Shown here piece by piece: positions 1 through 5,922 of a stretch of 7,205 bases of DNA. The position numbers and the translations under genes are program-made. This DNA is from an uncultured Clostridia bacterium (GTDB lineage: Bacteria > Bacillota > Clostridia > Christensenellales > UBA1242): the NCBI GenBank assembly GCA_946610635.1, contig CAMOCI010000031.1, positions 1 through 7,205 on the forward strand, written 5' to 3'. Each line of letters opens with the position of its first letter. The first letter of the stretch is position 1. The notes beneath the pieces are model-generated. The model did not search any database. It saw only the letters and a list, made by a program, of their open reading frames with translations, and was not told the origin of the DNA.

Positions 1-1
1 G

Positions 2-1246
2 CAAAAAGAAAGAAAAGCAATTTTGCAAGAACTTTACATGTGCTTAGATAATGAAGGTGTCACTTCTATTGAGTCTAATCGTAGTAAAAAACCTATTCAT
101 AAAGTTTTAGGCAGTCCAAAAACATTAAACAAAATTACTGCAAAAGATTTAACAGATTACGCTGAAAAAAGATTTGTTTCAAATAATATGGTTATAAGTG
201 TTGTTAGCAGTTTGCCTTATGATGAAGTTAAACGTGTTGTAGAAGATAATTTTATAAACAAATTTCCTAGTGACAAAAGGAAAAAATTAAGTTTAAAAGT
301 TGAAACTTACCCTTTAAATAATGATTTAAAAAAAATAGATATGCCTTATGCTAATTCTTTTACAATACAATTTTTGTTTAAGGGTGTAGATGATGTAGAA
401 AAAAATGACTTAATGTTTAGATTTGAAGATTGGTATTTTAATGATTTTGCAGGCAAACTTTATGAAAAATTAAGACTTGATAATCAACTTGTTTACACAT
501 CTTCATTTGTTAGTGTTCCTGTTTCTAACAGCAATTTAAAAGCTTTTGTTGTTAAAACATCTCCAGAAAATGCAAATAGATGCATAGAAGTTTTAACTGA
601 TATTTTACGTGAAACAATAAAAGAAGGCGTTAGCAAAGAAGATTTTGAAATTTTTAAACAAACAATGCTAGAAGAAAGGGCAAGAAAAACTAATATAAAG
701 ACTTACGATAGCGATAAATTATTCTTTGACTACGTTTATGGTAAAAAACCATTTGTTAGAGACTTTTTCAACAAACTTATGGCTTTAAAAAGAGAAGAAG
801 TCAATGCTTATTTAAAAAAGATTTATGGTAAATCAAATCTTTCAGTATTATATAAAGGTGACATTATAAAAGCTCAAAATATCAAGGTGTATGAGCAAAA
901 TGGTTTATTATTACCTATTGACCAAACATATCCTATAAGTGTTGTTAGTGATGAACAACTTGCAAAAGATTATTTAAATGTTCACCCACTATATACTCTT
1001 AATGATATTTTTGCACTGTTTAAATACTGGGACGAATTACAAATTAATAAAATGAAAAATGATATTAATGAAGCGTATATGTCAAAGCATAAAATAATAA
1101 ATAAAAAACATTTTAAAATACCAAAAATATCATTAAACCAAGTCAAAGATGCACTTATAAAAACGATATATAATACTGATGAATATAAACATAATGATGA
1201 TAAACAAGAAAATAAAGAACAAAATTTAGAGTTAAAGAAAAATTAA
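2..1246 (+). CDS. M16-family (pitrilysin/processing-peptidase type) zinc peptidase homologue, 5'-truncated by window edge
   Basis: The reading frame is open from the left edge, so the true start and the HxxEH zinc motif lie outside the window. The first visible residues (KERKAILQEL...LDN) match the end of the catalytic M16 domain, where family members carry an E-R-x-x-(I/V)-x-x-E-(I/L) helix. The segment LGSPKTLNKITAKDLTDYAEKRF is the usual M16 'lG-t-x-x-I...it-x-x-d-L-x-x-y' linker. The second, inactive M16_C domain follows, with the family's substrate-binding Arg and Tyr in LRLDNQLVYTS (Arg codon at 473, Tyr codon at 494). Roughly the last 110 residues, from about base 890, lie beyond the recognisable domain and end in a Lys/Glu/Asn-rich tail. 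M16 proteins hydrolyse peptides in a closed two-domain chamber, but activity cannot be judged here because the catalytic half is missing. It ends at TAA 1244-1246, just before a terminator. Confidence 0.85.
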   Translation, partial: QKERKAILQELYMCLDNEGVTSIESNRSKKPIHKVLGSPKTLNKITAKDLTDYAEKRFVSNNMVISVVSSLPYDEVKRVVEDNFINKFPSDKRKKLSLKVETYPLNNDLKKIDMPYANSFTIQFLFKGVDDVEKNDLMFRFEDWYFNDFAGKLYEKLRLDNQLVYTSSFVSVPVSNSNLKAFVVKTSPENANRCIEVLTDILRETIKEGVSKEDFEIFKQTMLEERARKTNIKTYDSDKLFFDYVYGKKPFVRDFFNKLMALKREEVNAYLKKIYGKSNLSVLYKGDIIKAQNIKVYEQNGLLLPIDQTYPISVVSDEQLAKDYLNVHPLYTLNDIFALFKYWDELQINKMKNDINEAYMSKHKIINKKHFKIPKISLNQVKDALIKTIYNTDEYKHNDDKQENKEQNLELKKN

Positions 1247-1250
1247 TTTA

Positions 1251-1282
1251 AAAAAGGCAGATAATTTATTTATCTGCTTTTT
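1251..1282. terminator. Bidirectional intrinsic terminator between convergent genes
   Basis: An 8-bp perfect stem GCAGATAA (1257-1264) / TTATCTGC (1270-1277) has a 5-nt loop. An A-tract lies on the left (about 1250-1255) and a T-tract on the right (1278-1282), so the hairpin has a U-run when read from either strand. It lies 4 nt after the stop of the M16 gene and about 95 nt beyond the stop of the convergent U32 gene. No other hairpin with a U-tract is evident for the U32 gene. Confidence 0.85.
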
Positions 1283-1376
1283 GTATTAAAACCATTATAT
1301 AATTTTATTAAAAAACTACTAAATTCTTTGTTAATTTTTAAAGAGTGAAAAAATATAAATTATTTTTTTAATGTTA

Positions 1377-2603
1377 TTATCTTCTTAAAATATCAAGTGG
1401 CTGCAAATGGTAGTCGCAGTTTATATAAAGTTTTGCTTGCACTTGGTCAGCTACTGCAACGCTATTACCATTTTCATCCAAAATGTTTGTAATAGTTATT
1501 GCTTTGCAAAATGTGTTGGTTGGAGAAATAACTTCTAATGTATCACCAATTTTAAATTTGTTTCTCATTTCTACAAGCACTTTGCCATTTTTAGCATATT
1601 CTAATACCAAAGCAACAAATTCACTTTCTTGCACAGCTTGGCTACTTTCCAAATATTCTTTATCTTCACTGCCAAAATAAAAACCTGTTGTATATTTTCT
1701 GTGGCTTGTTTTTTCAAGTTCTTCCAAAAGCTCTTTAGGGCAAACGTAGTCCTTGCCTTCTTTTTTGCTTTCCTGTAAAACATCAAAAGCTCTTTTGTAT
1801 GCATTTACAACTGTTGCAACGTAGTAAGCACTTTTCATTCTGCCTTCAATCTTAAAACTCGTAACTCCAGCATCGGCAAGTTTGTTTAGGTGTTCAATCA
1901 TGTTTAAGTCTTTACTATTTAAAATATATGTTCCACGTTCATCTTCCAAAATTTCAAATTTTTCTTCTGTCCTATCTTTTCTGGATATTGCATAGTCCCA
2001 TCTGCAAGCTTGTACACATTCTCCATGATTTGCATCTCTGCCACAAAAGTAGTTAGAAAGTAGGCATCTACCGCTATAACTAATACACATAGCACCATGT
2101 ACAAAACATTCAAGTTCAACTTCTTTTGGTATATAATCTCTAATTTCTTTAATTTCTTCTAAACTAAGTTCTCTTGCAAGTATAAGCCTTGTGGCACCCA
2201 TATCAGCAAATTGTTTTGCAGTGTATTTGTTTGTAATGCTTGCTTGCGTGCTTACGTGTATTGGCATATTTGGTGCTACTTTTTTAATAATGCTCATAAT
2301 ACCAATATCTGCAACAATCAAAGCATCAACATGTATGCTATCTAAAAACTTAATGTAGTCGGGTAAAAGAGGAAAATCTTTGTTGTGAGCAATAATGTTA
2401 ATTGTTATATAACATTTTTTACCCAAACTATGTGCGTAATTAACCGCAGTTTTTAGTTCTTCATCATTAAAATTTTGTGCAAAAGCTCTAAGTCCAAAAC
2501 TTGTGCCTGCAAAATAACATGCATCAGCACCATAGTTAAAGGCTACTTTTAATTTTTCCATACTGCCAGCAGGTGCTAGCAATTCAATATTATATTTTTT
2601 CAT
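1377..2603 (-). CDS. trhP: U32-family TrhP-like protein, tRNA 5-hydroxyuridine (wobble U34) synthesis
   Basis: A complete 408-residue protein starting MKKYNIELLAPAG, typical of YegQ/YrrO-type U32 proteins (about 400-450 residues). The U32 signature E-x-F-x2-G-x-x-C-x4-G-x-C-x-x-S is intact at about residues 165-183 (ECFVHGAMC, then SGRCLLS), followed by GRDANHGECVQACRW. Cys173, Cys180, Cys196 and Cys200 are the likely Fe-S ligands by analogy with related UbiU/UbiV. The N-terminal TIM-barrel-like part is followed by a C-terminal U32 beta domain from about residue 325. In E. coli and B. subtilis, TrhP supports prephenate-dependent hydroxylation of U34 in tRNAs; the older label 'collagenase/protease' is doubtful. 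The ATG at 2603 is preferred to the in-frame ATG at 2612 because the 2612 codon overlaps the -10 box and the family begins close to LLAPAG. No Shine-Dalgarno is visible. The TrhP versus other-U32 assignment rests on length and motifs. Confidence 0.88.
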   Translation of the reverse strand: MKKYNIELLAPAGSMEKLKVAFNYGADACYFAGTSFGLRAFAQNFNDEELKTAVNYAHSLGKKCYITINIIAHNKDFPLLPDYIKFLDSIHVDALIVADIGIMSIIKKVAPNMPIHVSTQASITNKYTAKQFADMGATRLILARELSLEEIKEIRDYIPKEVELECFVHGAMCISYSGRCLLSNYFCGRDANHGECVQACRWDYAISRKDRTEEKFEILEDERGTYILNSKDLNMIEHLNKLADAGVTSFKIEGRMKSAYYVATVVNAYKRAFDVLQESKKEGKDYVCPKELLEELEKTSHRKYTTGFYFGSEDKEYLESSQAVQESEFVALVLEYAKNGKVLVEMRNKFKIGDTLEVISPTNTFCKAITITNILDENGNSVAVADQVQAKLYINCDYHLQPLDILRR

Positions 2604-2610
2604 AATGCAC

Positions 2611-2639
2611 ATTGTATCATATTTTGACTAACTTTGCAA
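2611..2639 (-). promoter_or_regulatory. Extended -10 sigma-A-type promoter of the U32 gene, apparently leaderless
   Basis: On the minus strand, the -35 TTGCAA (2639-2634), a 17-nt spacer and the -10 TACAAT (2616-2611) form a near-consensus promoter. A TG dinucleotide one base before the -10 gives an extended -10 (TGATACAAT). Seven bases separate the -10 from the ATG at 2603, so the predicted transcription start is at or next to the A of the start codon. The alternative ATG at 2612 overlaps the -10 itself. Confidence 0.7.
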
Positions 2640-2663
2640 TGATAAATTATTTAATTATATCAA

Positions 2664-2697
2664 TAAAAAAAACTAAGTTTAGGCAAACTTAGTTTAG
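2664..2697 (-). terminator. Intrinsic terminator of the BclA-like gene
   Basis: A perfect 9-bp stem ACTAAGTTT (2672-2680) / AAACTTAGT (2685-2693) has a 4-nt loop, extendable by A-T pairs. On the minus strand it is followed by a run of eight U (the A-run 2664-2671). It lies about 30 nt after the stop of the 2724-3206 gene and upstream of the U32 promoter, so the two minus-strand genes are transcriptionally separate. Confidence 0.85.
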
Positions 2698-2723
2698 TTT
2701 TATTTAAAAATAATAGCTATTAA

Positions 2724-3206
2724 TCAAAAATTTCCAACTCTAACAATATCTAGTTTGGCATTTGTTACGCTAAATGTTGTTGTACCAGTGTTAATAACAT
2801 TAATGTTTGCACTCGGGGATATAACTTTAAATATTATGGTAGAGAACAATATTTGTGGACCATTGGTAGTTATTAATTGTGACATTTCACTTTGTGGAAT
2901 AGCCACACCATTTAAGGCTATTGCAAAATTTGCAATTATATCTTGTGTGGCTGTTGCAGTTGCTGTAAAAGTTATTTTGTACACACCTGGTGCAACAATA
3001 TCAACACCCAAGCCGTCAATTCTAGGAGAAAAAGAAACACCTGTATTATATGTAGTTTCATTAAAGGTTGTTTCAGTGTCAGGCTCTAATAATTGCGATA
3101 AACTATAATTTACCTGCACTGCACTTGATATAAAATTGTTTTGGTTAAAAACTCTAACTTCTGGCCTAGTATTTCGCCTAGAACAGCATCTTCTACAACA
3201 TGCCAT
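2724..3206 (-). CDS. Small Cys-rich protein with BclA C-terminal-like (TNF/C1q-type jelly-roll) domain
   Basis: 160 residues. The N-terminus MACCRRCCSRRNTRPEVRVF has four Cys in the first eight residues interleaved with Arg, and there is no hydrophobic signal peptide. From about residue 25 the protein is beta-rich. The block around residues 70-105 (APGVYKITFTATATA..., then IALNGVAIPQSE) and the end (VINTGTTTFSVTNAKLDIVRVG) closely follow the C-terminal domain of Bacillus BclA: 'GFYKIT..A.TATA.....I.VNG...P', then alternating Val/Ile/Thr strands ending in a short basic strand. That domain is a trimeric jelly roll that caps collagen-like filaments on spores. No Gly-X-Y repeat is present, so this is the globular head without its stalk. 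The start is supported by AGAGGTG 4 nt upstream of the ATG (3217-3211). A spore- or cell-surface role is inference from the family; no known exosporium-leader motif is seen. It is transcribed divergently from the lipoprotein gene. Confidence 0.8.
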   Translation of the reverse strand: MACCRRCCSRRNTRPEVRVFNQNNFISSAVQVNYSLSQLLEPDTETTFNETTYNTGVSFSPRIDGLGVDIVAPGVYKITFTATATATQDIIANFAIALNGVAIPQSEMSQLITTNGPQILFSTIIFKVISPSANINVINTGTTTFSVTNAKLDIVRVGNF

Positions 3207-3311
3207 AATTCACCTCTGTATTGTATATGATAAAAAGTTAAGTTTTGTTACTATGATGTACAGTTTTTATAATAGATTTGATTGTAAATTACTAATTTAA
3301 ATTACAAATAT

Positions 3312-3340
3312 TTGTTTAACTTTAAAAAATTTGCTAAAAA
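3312..3340 (+). promoter_or_regulatory. Candidate extended -10 promoter of the lipoprotein gene, apparently leaderless
   Basis: The -35 TTGTTT (3312-3317), a 17-nt spacer and the -10 TAAAAA (3335-3340) are preceded by TGC, giving an extended -10 arrangement. Exactly 7 nt separate the -10 from the ATG at 3348, the same spacing as for the U32 gene. The -10 matches the consensus at only 4 of 6 positions, and AT-rich sequence gives chance matches, so this is a moderate call. The rest of the 3207-3347 divergent gap shows no convincing -35/-10 pair for the minus-strand gene. Confidence 0.45.
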
Positions 3341-3347
3341 TCAATAT

Positions 3348-4616
3348 ATGAAAAACTTTAATAAATATTTAAATAGCAATACAAGTAAAAACGCAATCAA
3401 ATTTTTTATGGCAGTTTTATTGATTTTTTGCAGTGTTTTTACTCTTTCTGGCTGTTCAAGAAATGTGGTGGGCTATCATGTAAAATCACTACCAAAAAAA
3501 GTTGTTTATCAAATAGGAGAAACAGTCAGTTATGATGGACTTGTTATAGAAGCAATTAATAATGATGAAACATATAGCAAATGCCGAATAAACAATTCAA
3601 ATATTAGCTCTGTTGATACAACAACAGCTGGTGTAAAAAAAGTTGTTGTAGAAAAAAATAAAATGAGTATATCTTTTAATATTTACGTTGCAAATATTGT
3701 GGTAAATGATAGTGATGATTTAAAACAAACGTTGCAAGCTGCTAGTGATGGCGATATAGTTTATTTACGTGCAGGCAATTATGCACCAAAAACACAGCAA
3801 GACCAAACATATAATAATGTAATAATCAACAAAAGTTTATCATTAATTGGTGATGGTGCAGATAAAACAAAATTTTTTGGTAACTTTATAGTTGGCGCAA
3901 ATTATGATGGCAGTGTTTTTACAAAAATTGATAATTTTGAAGATGTTACTTTTTATGGCATAGGTTTTGAACTTTCTTATGAGTTAAAAGATAATTATAT
4001 TAATTATTTTGGACCATATAATAAAACAGACACAAATGGCGCAATAAGATGTTTTGATACACAAAATTTAAATATTAATAATTGCACTTTTAAAGGCTAT
4101 GGTTATGGAATTTTGGCAGACAATTCAAATGGACTAATTGTTACAAATTGCATGTTTAACAATATTCAAAAATCTGCAATCAAAACATTAACAGATACTC
4201 AAAATTGCACAATTTTTAAAAATATATTTAGAGATATAGCATCAAATGTAGTTTCTTTTGATGGCGAAATTCAAAGCATAACAGGTGCAATTCAATTAAA
4301 TTTTACAAACAAAGGTCACAAAGGCGTTTTGATATGTAAAAATTTATTTAATAAAATTGCACTTCATAATGATAACTTAATTTTTTATGACGAGCCTTCA
4401 AAAACGGCATCTCAAACCTATACTAATGGTATATTTAGCGGCAATTACCTAAACAATTATTACGTTATTGCTTTAATAAGTTCAAATCTTGATGACCTAG
4501 AAGTTACAGGAGTAGTTTTAAGTTCAAATAATTATAGTGCCAATCCACAAATAATTTTTACTGGAACAAAGGGTAAAAATACAATAAACACAAACGGAAT
4601 TATTATTTTAGATTAA
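3348..4616 (+). CDS. Predicted lipoprotein with Ig-like (Big_3-type) domain and right-handed parallel beta-helix
   Basis: 422 residues from the ATG at 3348. A Lys/Asn-rich n-region and a hydrophobic core (FFMAVLLIFCSVF) lead to the lipobox TLSGC, so Cys36 would be lipidated and the protein anchored outside the membrane. Residues about 42-115 (VVYQIGETVSYDGLVIEA... through TTAGVKKVVV) look like a bacterial Ig-like group 3 domain. From about 117 (DDLKQTLQAASDGDIVYLRAGNY) to the end is a pectin-lyase-like beta-helix. Successive rungs carry an N/C-x-F pattern (INNCTF, VTNCMF, FKNIF, CKNLF) that suggests a stacked Asn/Phe ladder. Such helices bind or cleave polysaccharides, but no catalytic triad can be assigned, so activity and ligand are unknown. 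The TTG at 3312 in the same frame is less likely, as it falls in the proposed -35. No Shine-Dalgarno precedes either candidate start. A hairpin terminator follows. Confidence 0.8.
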   Translation: MKNFNKYLNSNTSKNAIKFFMAVLLIFCSVFTLSGCSRNVVGYHVKSLPKKVVYQIGETVSYDGLVIEAINNDETYSKCRINNSNISSVDTTTAGVKKVVVEKNKMSISFNIYVANIVVNDSDDLKQTLQAASDGDIVYLRAGNYAPKTQQDQTYNNVIINKSLSLIGDGADKTKFFGNFIVGANYDGSVFTKIDNFEDVTFYGIGFELSYELKDNYINYFGPYNKTDTNGAIRCFDTQNLNINNCTFKGYGYGILADNSNGLIVTNCMFNNIQKSAIKTLTDTQNCTIFKNIFRDIASNVVSFDGEIQSITGAIQLNFTNKGHKGVLICKNLFNKIALHNDNLIFYDEPSKTASQTYTNGIFSGNYLNNYYVIALISSNLDDLEVTGVVLSSNNYSANPQIIFTGTKGKNTINTNGIIILD

Positions 4617-4636
4617 TCTCAATAATAACATTAATT

Positions 4637-4664
4637 AAAAGATGCACATATGTGCATCTTTTTT
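4637..4664 (+). terminator. Intrinsic terminator after the lipoprotein gene
   Basis: The perfect palindrome GATGCACATATGTGCATC (4641-4658) is extended by AAAA on the left and TTTT on the right, and the T-run continues to 4664. It begins about 20 nt after the stop codon at 4614-4616. This is a strong rho-independent terminator. Confidence 0.9.
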
Positions 4665-4828
4665 ATACAATTAAAATTGGTGGTCTACAATTATATTGTT
4701 TAATTTTATCTTATTAATAAACAGTAACATTTTTTAACTTTTTAAAACTTTTGTAAAATTAAAAAAAATGTATTACCAAAATTTTAAAAAATATACTTAA
4801 AAAATTTTTAAAAAATTGTTAAAATCAT
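4665..4828. other. Very AT-rich non-coding region upstream of the recO promoter, with spaced A-tracts
   Basis: No plausible gene was found here on either strand. From about 4730 it is almost entirely A and T, with A-runs at 4744-4747, 4755-4758, 4761-4768, 4778-4781, 4786-4791, 4799-4804, 4810-4815 and 4821-4824. Their centres lie about one helical turn apart on average, though irregularly. This could give intrinsic curvature or act as an UP-like element for the promoter at 4829-4857, but base composition alone could also produce it. Confidence 0.4.
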
Positions 4829-4857
4829 TCAACATTTTTAAATTTTTATCGTATAAT
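4829..4857 (+). promoter_or_regulatory. Sigma-A-type promoter for the small ORF-recO unit
   Basis: The -35 TCAACA (4829-4834, 4 of 6 matches), a 17-nt spacer and a perfect -10 TATAAT (4852-4857). The predicted transcription start near 4864 gives a leader of about 75 nt before the ATG at 4939. Confidence 0.65.
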
Positions 4858-4877
4858 AAATATGTATCTAACAAATG

Positions 4878-4926
4878 CTAAAATTATAATAACATTAATT
4901 TTAGAAAATTGTTTGTTTAACAAACA
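4878..4926 (+). promoter_or_regulatory. Two hairpins in the leader of the small ORF-recO unit
   Basis: The first is a 9-bp stem CTAAAATTA (4878-4886) / TAATTTTAG (4896-4904) with a 9-nt loop. The second is a 6-bp stem TGTTTG (4910-4915) / CAAACA (4921-4926) with a 5-nt loop, ending 1 nt before the Shine-Dalgarno AGGAGGTG (4928-4935). Both are AT-rich and weak. No known riboswitch class is recognised. They could affect ribosome access or mRNA stability. Confidence 0.35.
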
Positions 4927-4938
4927 CAGGAGGTGCAA

Positions 4939-5103
4939 ATGAAATCTACGATAGAAAGGTTACAAAAGCTTAGAGATTTTGCAATACTAACAAAAAATCC
5001 TTTGCAGTTTAATTTAACTTCGCTAATTATAGATTTAGAGTATGGCACTCTGGAAGAGAAAGATGAAATAATTAAAGATAATACAGAGGAGTTAACACTT
5101 TAA
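4939..5103 (+). CDS. Small 54-residue hypothetical protein upstream of and coupled to recO
   Basis: The ATG at 4939 has a near-perfect Shine-Dalgarno AGGAGGTG 3 nt upstream (core AGGAGG 5 nt upstream), the best ribosome site in the window. The 54 codons end at TAA 5101-5103, 2 nt before the recO GTG, which indicates translational coupling. The product is acidic toward its C-terminus (LEEKDEIIKDNTEELTL), starts with an amphipathic basic stretch (MKSTIERLQKLRDFAIL), has no signal peptide or membrane segment and contains no Cys. It could fold as two or three short helices. I do not recognise the family. It does not resemble B. subtilis YqzL, the small protein encoded before recO there, although the position is similar. 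It may be a real small protein or mainly a leader that loads ribosomes for recO. Confidence 0.7.
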   Translation: MKSTIERLQKLRDFAILTKNPLQFNLTSLIIDLEYGTLEEKDEIIKDNTEELTL

Positions 5104-5105
5104 AA

Positions 5106-5834
5106 GTGGCGGAAACTCAAATTATTAAGGGAGTTGTGCTCTCTTCTTGTGATTATAAAGAAAAGGACAAGCTTGTTGAAATTTTCAGTTTGGAACTTGG
5201 CAAAATAACAGCAGTTATAAAAAGTTGTAAAGCACCAAATGCAAAACTTAAATTTGCTTTTCAGTCGTTTTGCTTTGCGGAGTTTTCTGTTATAAAAAAT
5301 GGAAAATTTTACCAAATAATTGATGCAAAGCAAATTGATAGCTTTTTTGATTTGACGCTTGACCTTAGTACATATTATCTTTCTTCTCTTGTTTTAGAAC
5401 TCACATCAATTAGTATTGATTTAGAGGAACAAAACCCACAATTATTTTTACTTTTGTTAAACACATTAAAACATATTTGTTATGATAACATGCCAGTACA
5501 CCTTGTAACAGCAAAATTTTGCCAAGATATTTTAACAATGCTTGGCTACAAAGTTGATTACAGTAAATGCGTAAGTTGTGGTACGCAGTATCTAGGTAAA
5601 ATATTTTTAAACTTAGATACTGGTGCTTTTGTTTGTAATAATTGCGAAACAGAAACCAGTTTGCAAATATCAGTGCAAGCGTTTTCACTTTTAAAAATTA
5701 TCAATCAAACAAGTTATGATAGACTTGGCACAATAAAAATTGCAGATTCTGTTGCACGAGAAGCAATTTTGGTGGTTTGTAAAAATATAGAGTATAGGCT
5801 TTTAAAGGTTGTACGTAGTGCAAAATTTATTTAG
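5106..5834 (+). CDS. recO: DNA repair and recombination mediator RecO
   Basis: 242 residues, the usual RecO length. The N-terminal OB-fold begins ETQIIKGVVLSSCDYKEKDKLVEIFSLELGKI, matching the family's 'G-I/V-V-L-x-x-x-x-Y-x-E-x-D-x-(I/L)-V-x-x-F-(S/T)' start. A helical domain follows, then a four-cysteine zinc finger CVSCG...CNNC (Cys155, Cys158, Cys177, Cys180), and the protein ends with the family-like R-x-L-K...SAKFI. RecO binds SSB-coated single-stranded DNA and, with RecR, loads RecA in gap repair. The GTG start is the only reasonable one, because the frame has a stop at 5079-5081 and no ATG between. The nearest Shine-Dalgarno-like AGAGGAG (5085-5091) is 14 nt away inside the small ORF, so initiation probably depends on ribosomes finishing that ORF. 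The unit is driven from 4829-4857. Confidence 0.95.
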   Translation: MAETQIIKGVVLSSCDYKEKDKLVEIFSLELGKITAVIKSCKAPNAKLKFAFQSFCFAEFSVIKNGKFYQIIDAKQIDSFFDLTLDLSTYYLSSLVLELTSISIDLEEQNPQLFLLLLNTLKHICYDNMPVHLVTAKFCQDILTMLGYKVDYSKCVSCGTQYLGKIFLNLDTGAFVCNNCETETSLQISVQAFSLLKIINQTSYDRLGTIKIADSVAREAILVVCKNIEYRLLKVVRSAKFI

Positions 5835-5847
5835 TGTGTTAATAAGT

Positions 5848-5875
5848 TTGTTTTTGTAAATAATTATGATACAAC
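5848..5875 (+). promoter_or_regulatory. Candidate promoter for ppdK, upstream of a terminator-like hairpin
   Basis: The -35 TTGTTT (5848-5853), a 16-nt spacer and the -10 TACAAC (5870-5875), preceded by TGA to form an extended -10. The core TATGATACAA is shared with the U32 promoter. An overlapping alternative is TTGTAA (5854-5859), 17 nt, TATTTA (5877-5882). Transcription would start near 5883, giving a leader of about 78 nt. I found no convincing promoter between the hairpin and ppdK. Confidence 0.45.
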
Positions 5876-5886
5876 TTATTTATACA

Positions 5887-5922
5887 ACAGGAAAAACAAA
5901 AATCTGTTTTTCTGTATTTTTT
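5887..5922 (+). terminator. Intrinsic terminator after recO, possibly an attenuator in the ppdK leader
   Basis: The stem ACAGGAAAAACA (5887-5898) / TGTTTTTCTGT (5905-5915) has one bulged G and a 6-nt loop, and is followed by ATTTTTT (5916-5922). It lies about 50 nt past the recO stop. A smaller hairpin (TTTTGTGT 5919-5926 / ACACAAAG 5930-5937, 3-nt loop) overlaps its T-run. Confidence 0.7.

Noticed and set aside
1483..2119. Open frames on both strands inside the U32 gene
   Set aside because: They lie fully within a conserved gene in other frames, with no domain or initiation signal.
2604..2612. In-frame ATG at 2612 as the start of the U32 protein (adds Met-Cys-Ile)
   Set aside because: It overlaps the -10 box TACAAT, so it would not be in the predicted mRNA. 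It has no Shine-Dalgarno, and the family begins close to the LLAPAG motif.
2755..3108. 117-codon open frame antisense to the BclA-like gene
   Set aside because: It looks membrane-like only because it mirrors the Val/Thr/Ala-rich beta strands of the opposite strand. It has no ribosome-binding site or family match and lies wholly inside a better-supported gene.
3219..3229. CATATACAATA on the minus strand as a sigma-A (TACAAT) or sporulation-sigma -10 for the BclA-like gene
   Set aside because: No acceptable -35 lies at the right distance, and a start from it would fall inside the Shine-Dalgarno AGAGGTG. The sporulation consensus is matched only loosely.
3312..3347. TTG at 3312 as the start of the lipoprotein
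   Set aside because: It has no Shine-Dalgarno, forms part of the candidate -35, and the ATG at 3348 gives an adequate lipoprotein signal peptide. The ATG at 3408 was also rejected because it removes the basic n-region.
4864..4938. Riboswitch or T-box in the recO-unit leader
   Set aside because: The leader is only about 75 nt, has two weak AT hairpins, and lacks any T-box or known aptamer core sequence.
5100..5688. Minus-strand open frames opposite recO
   Set aside because: They are antisense to a clear RecO sequence. Their composition (Phe, Tyr, Lys, Leu, Cys-rich) is typical of shadow frames in AT-rich DNA.
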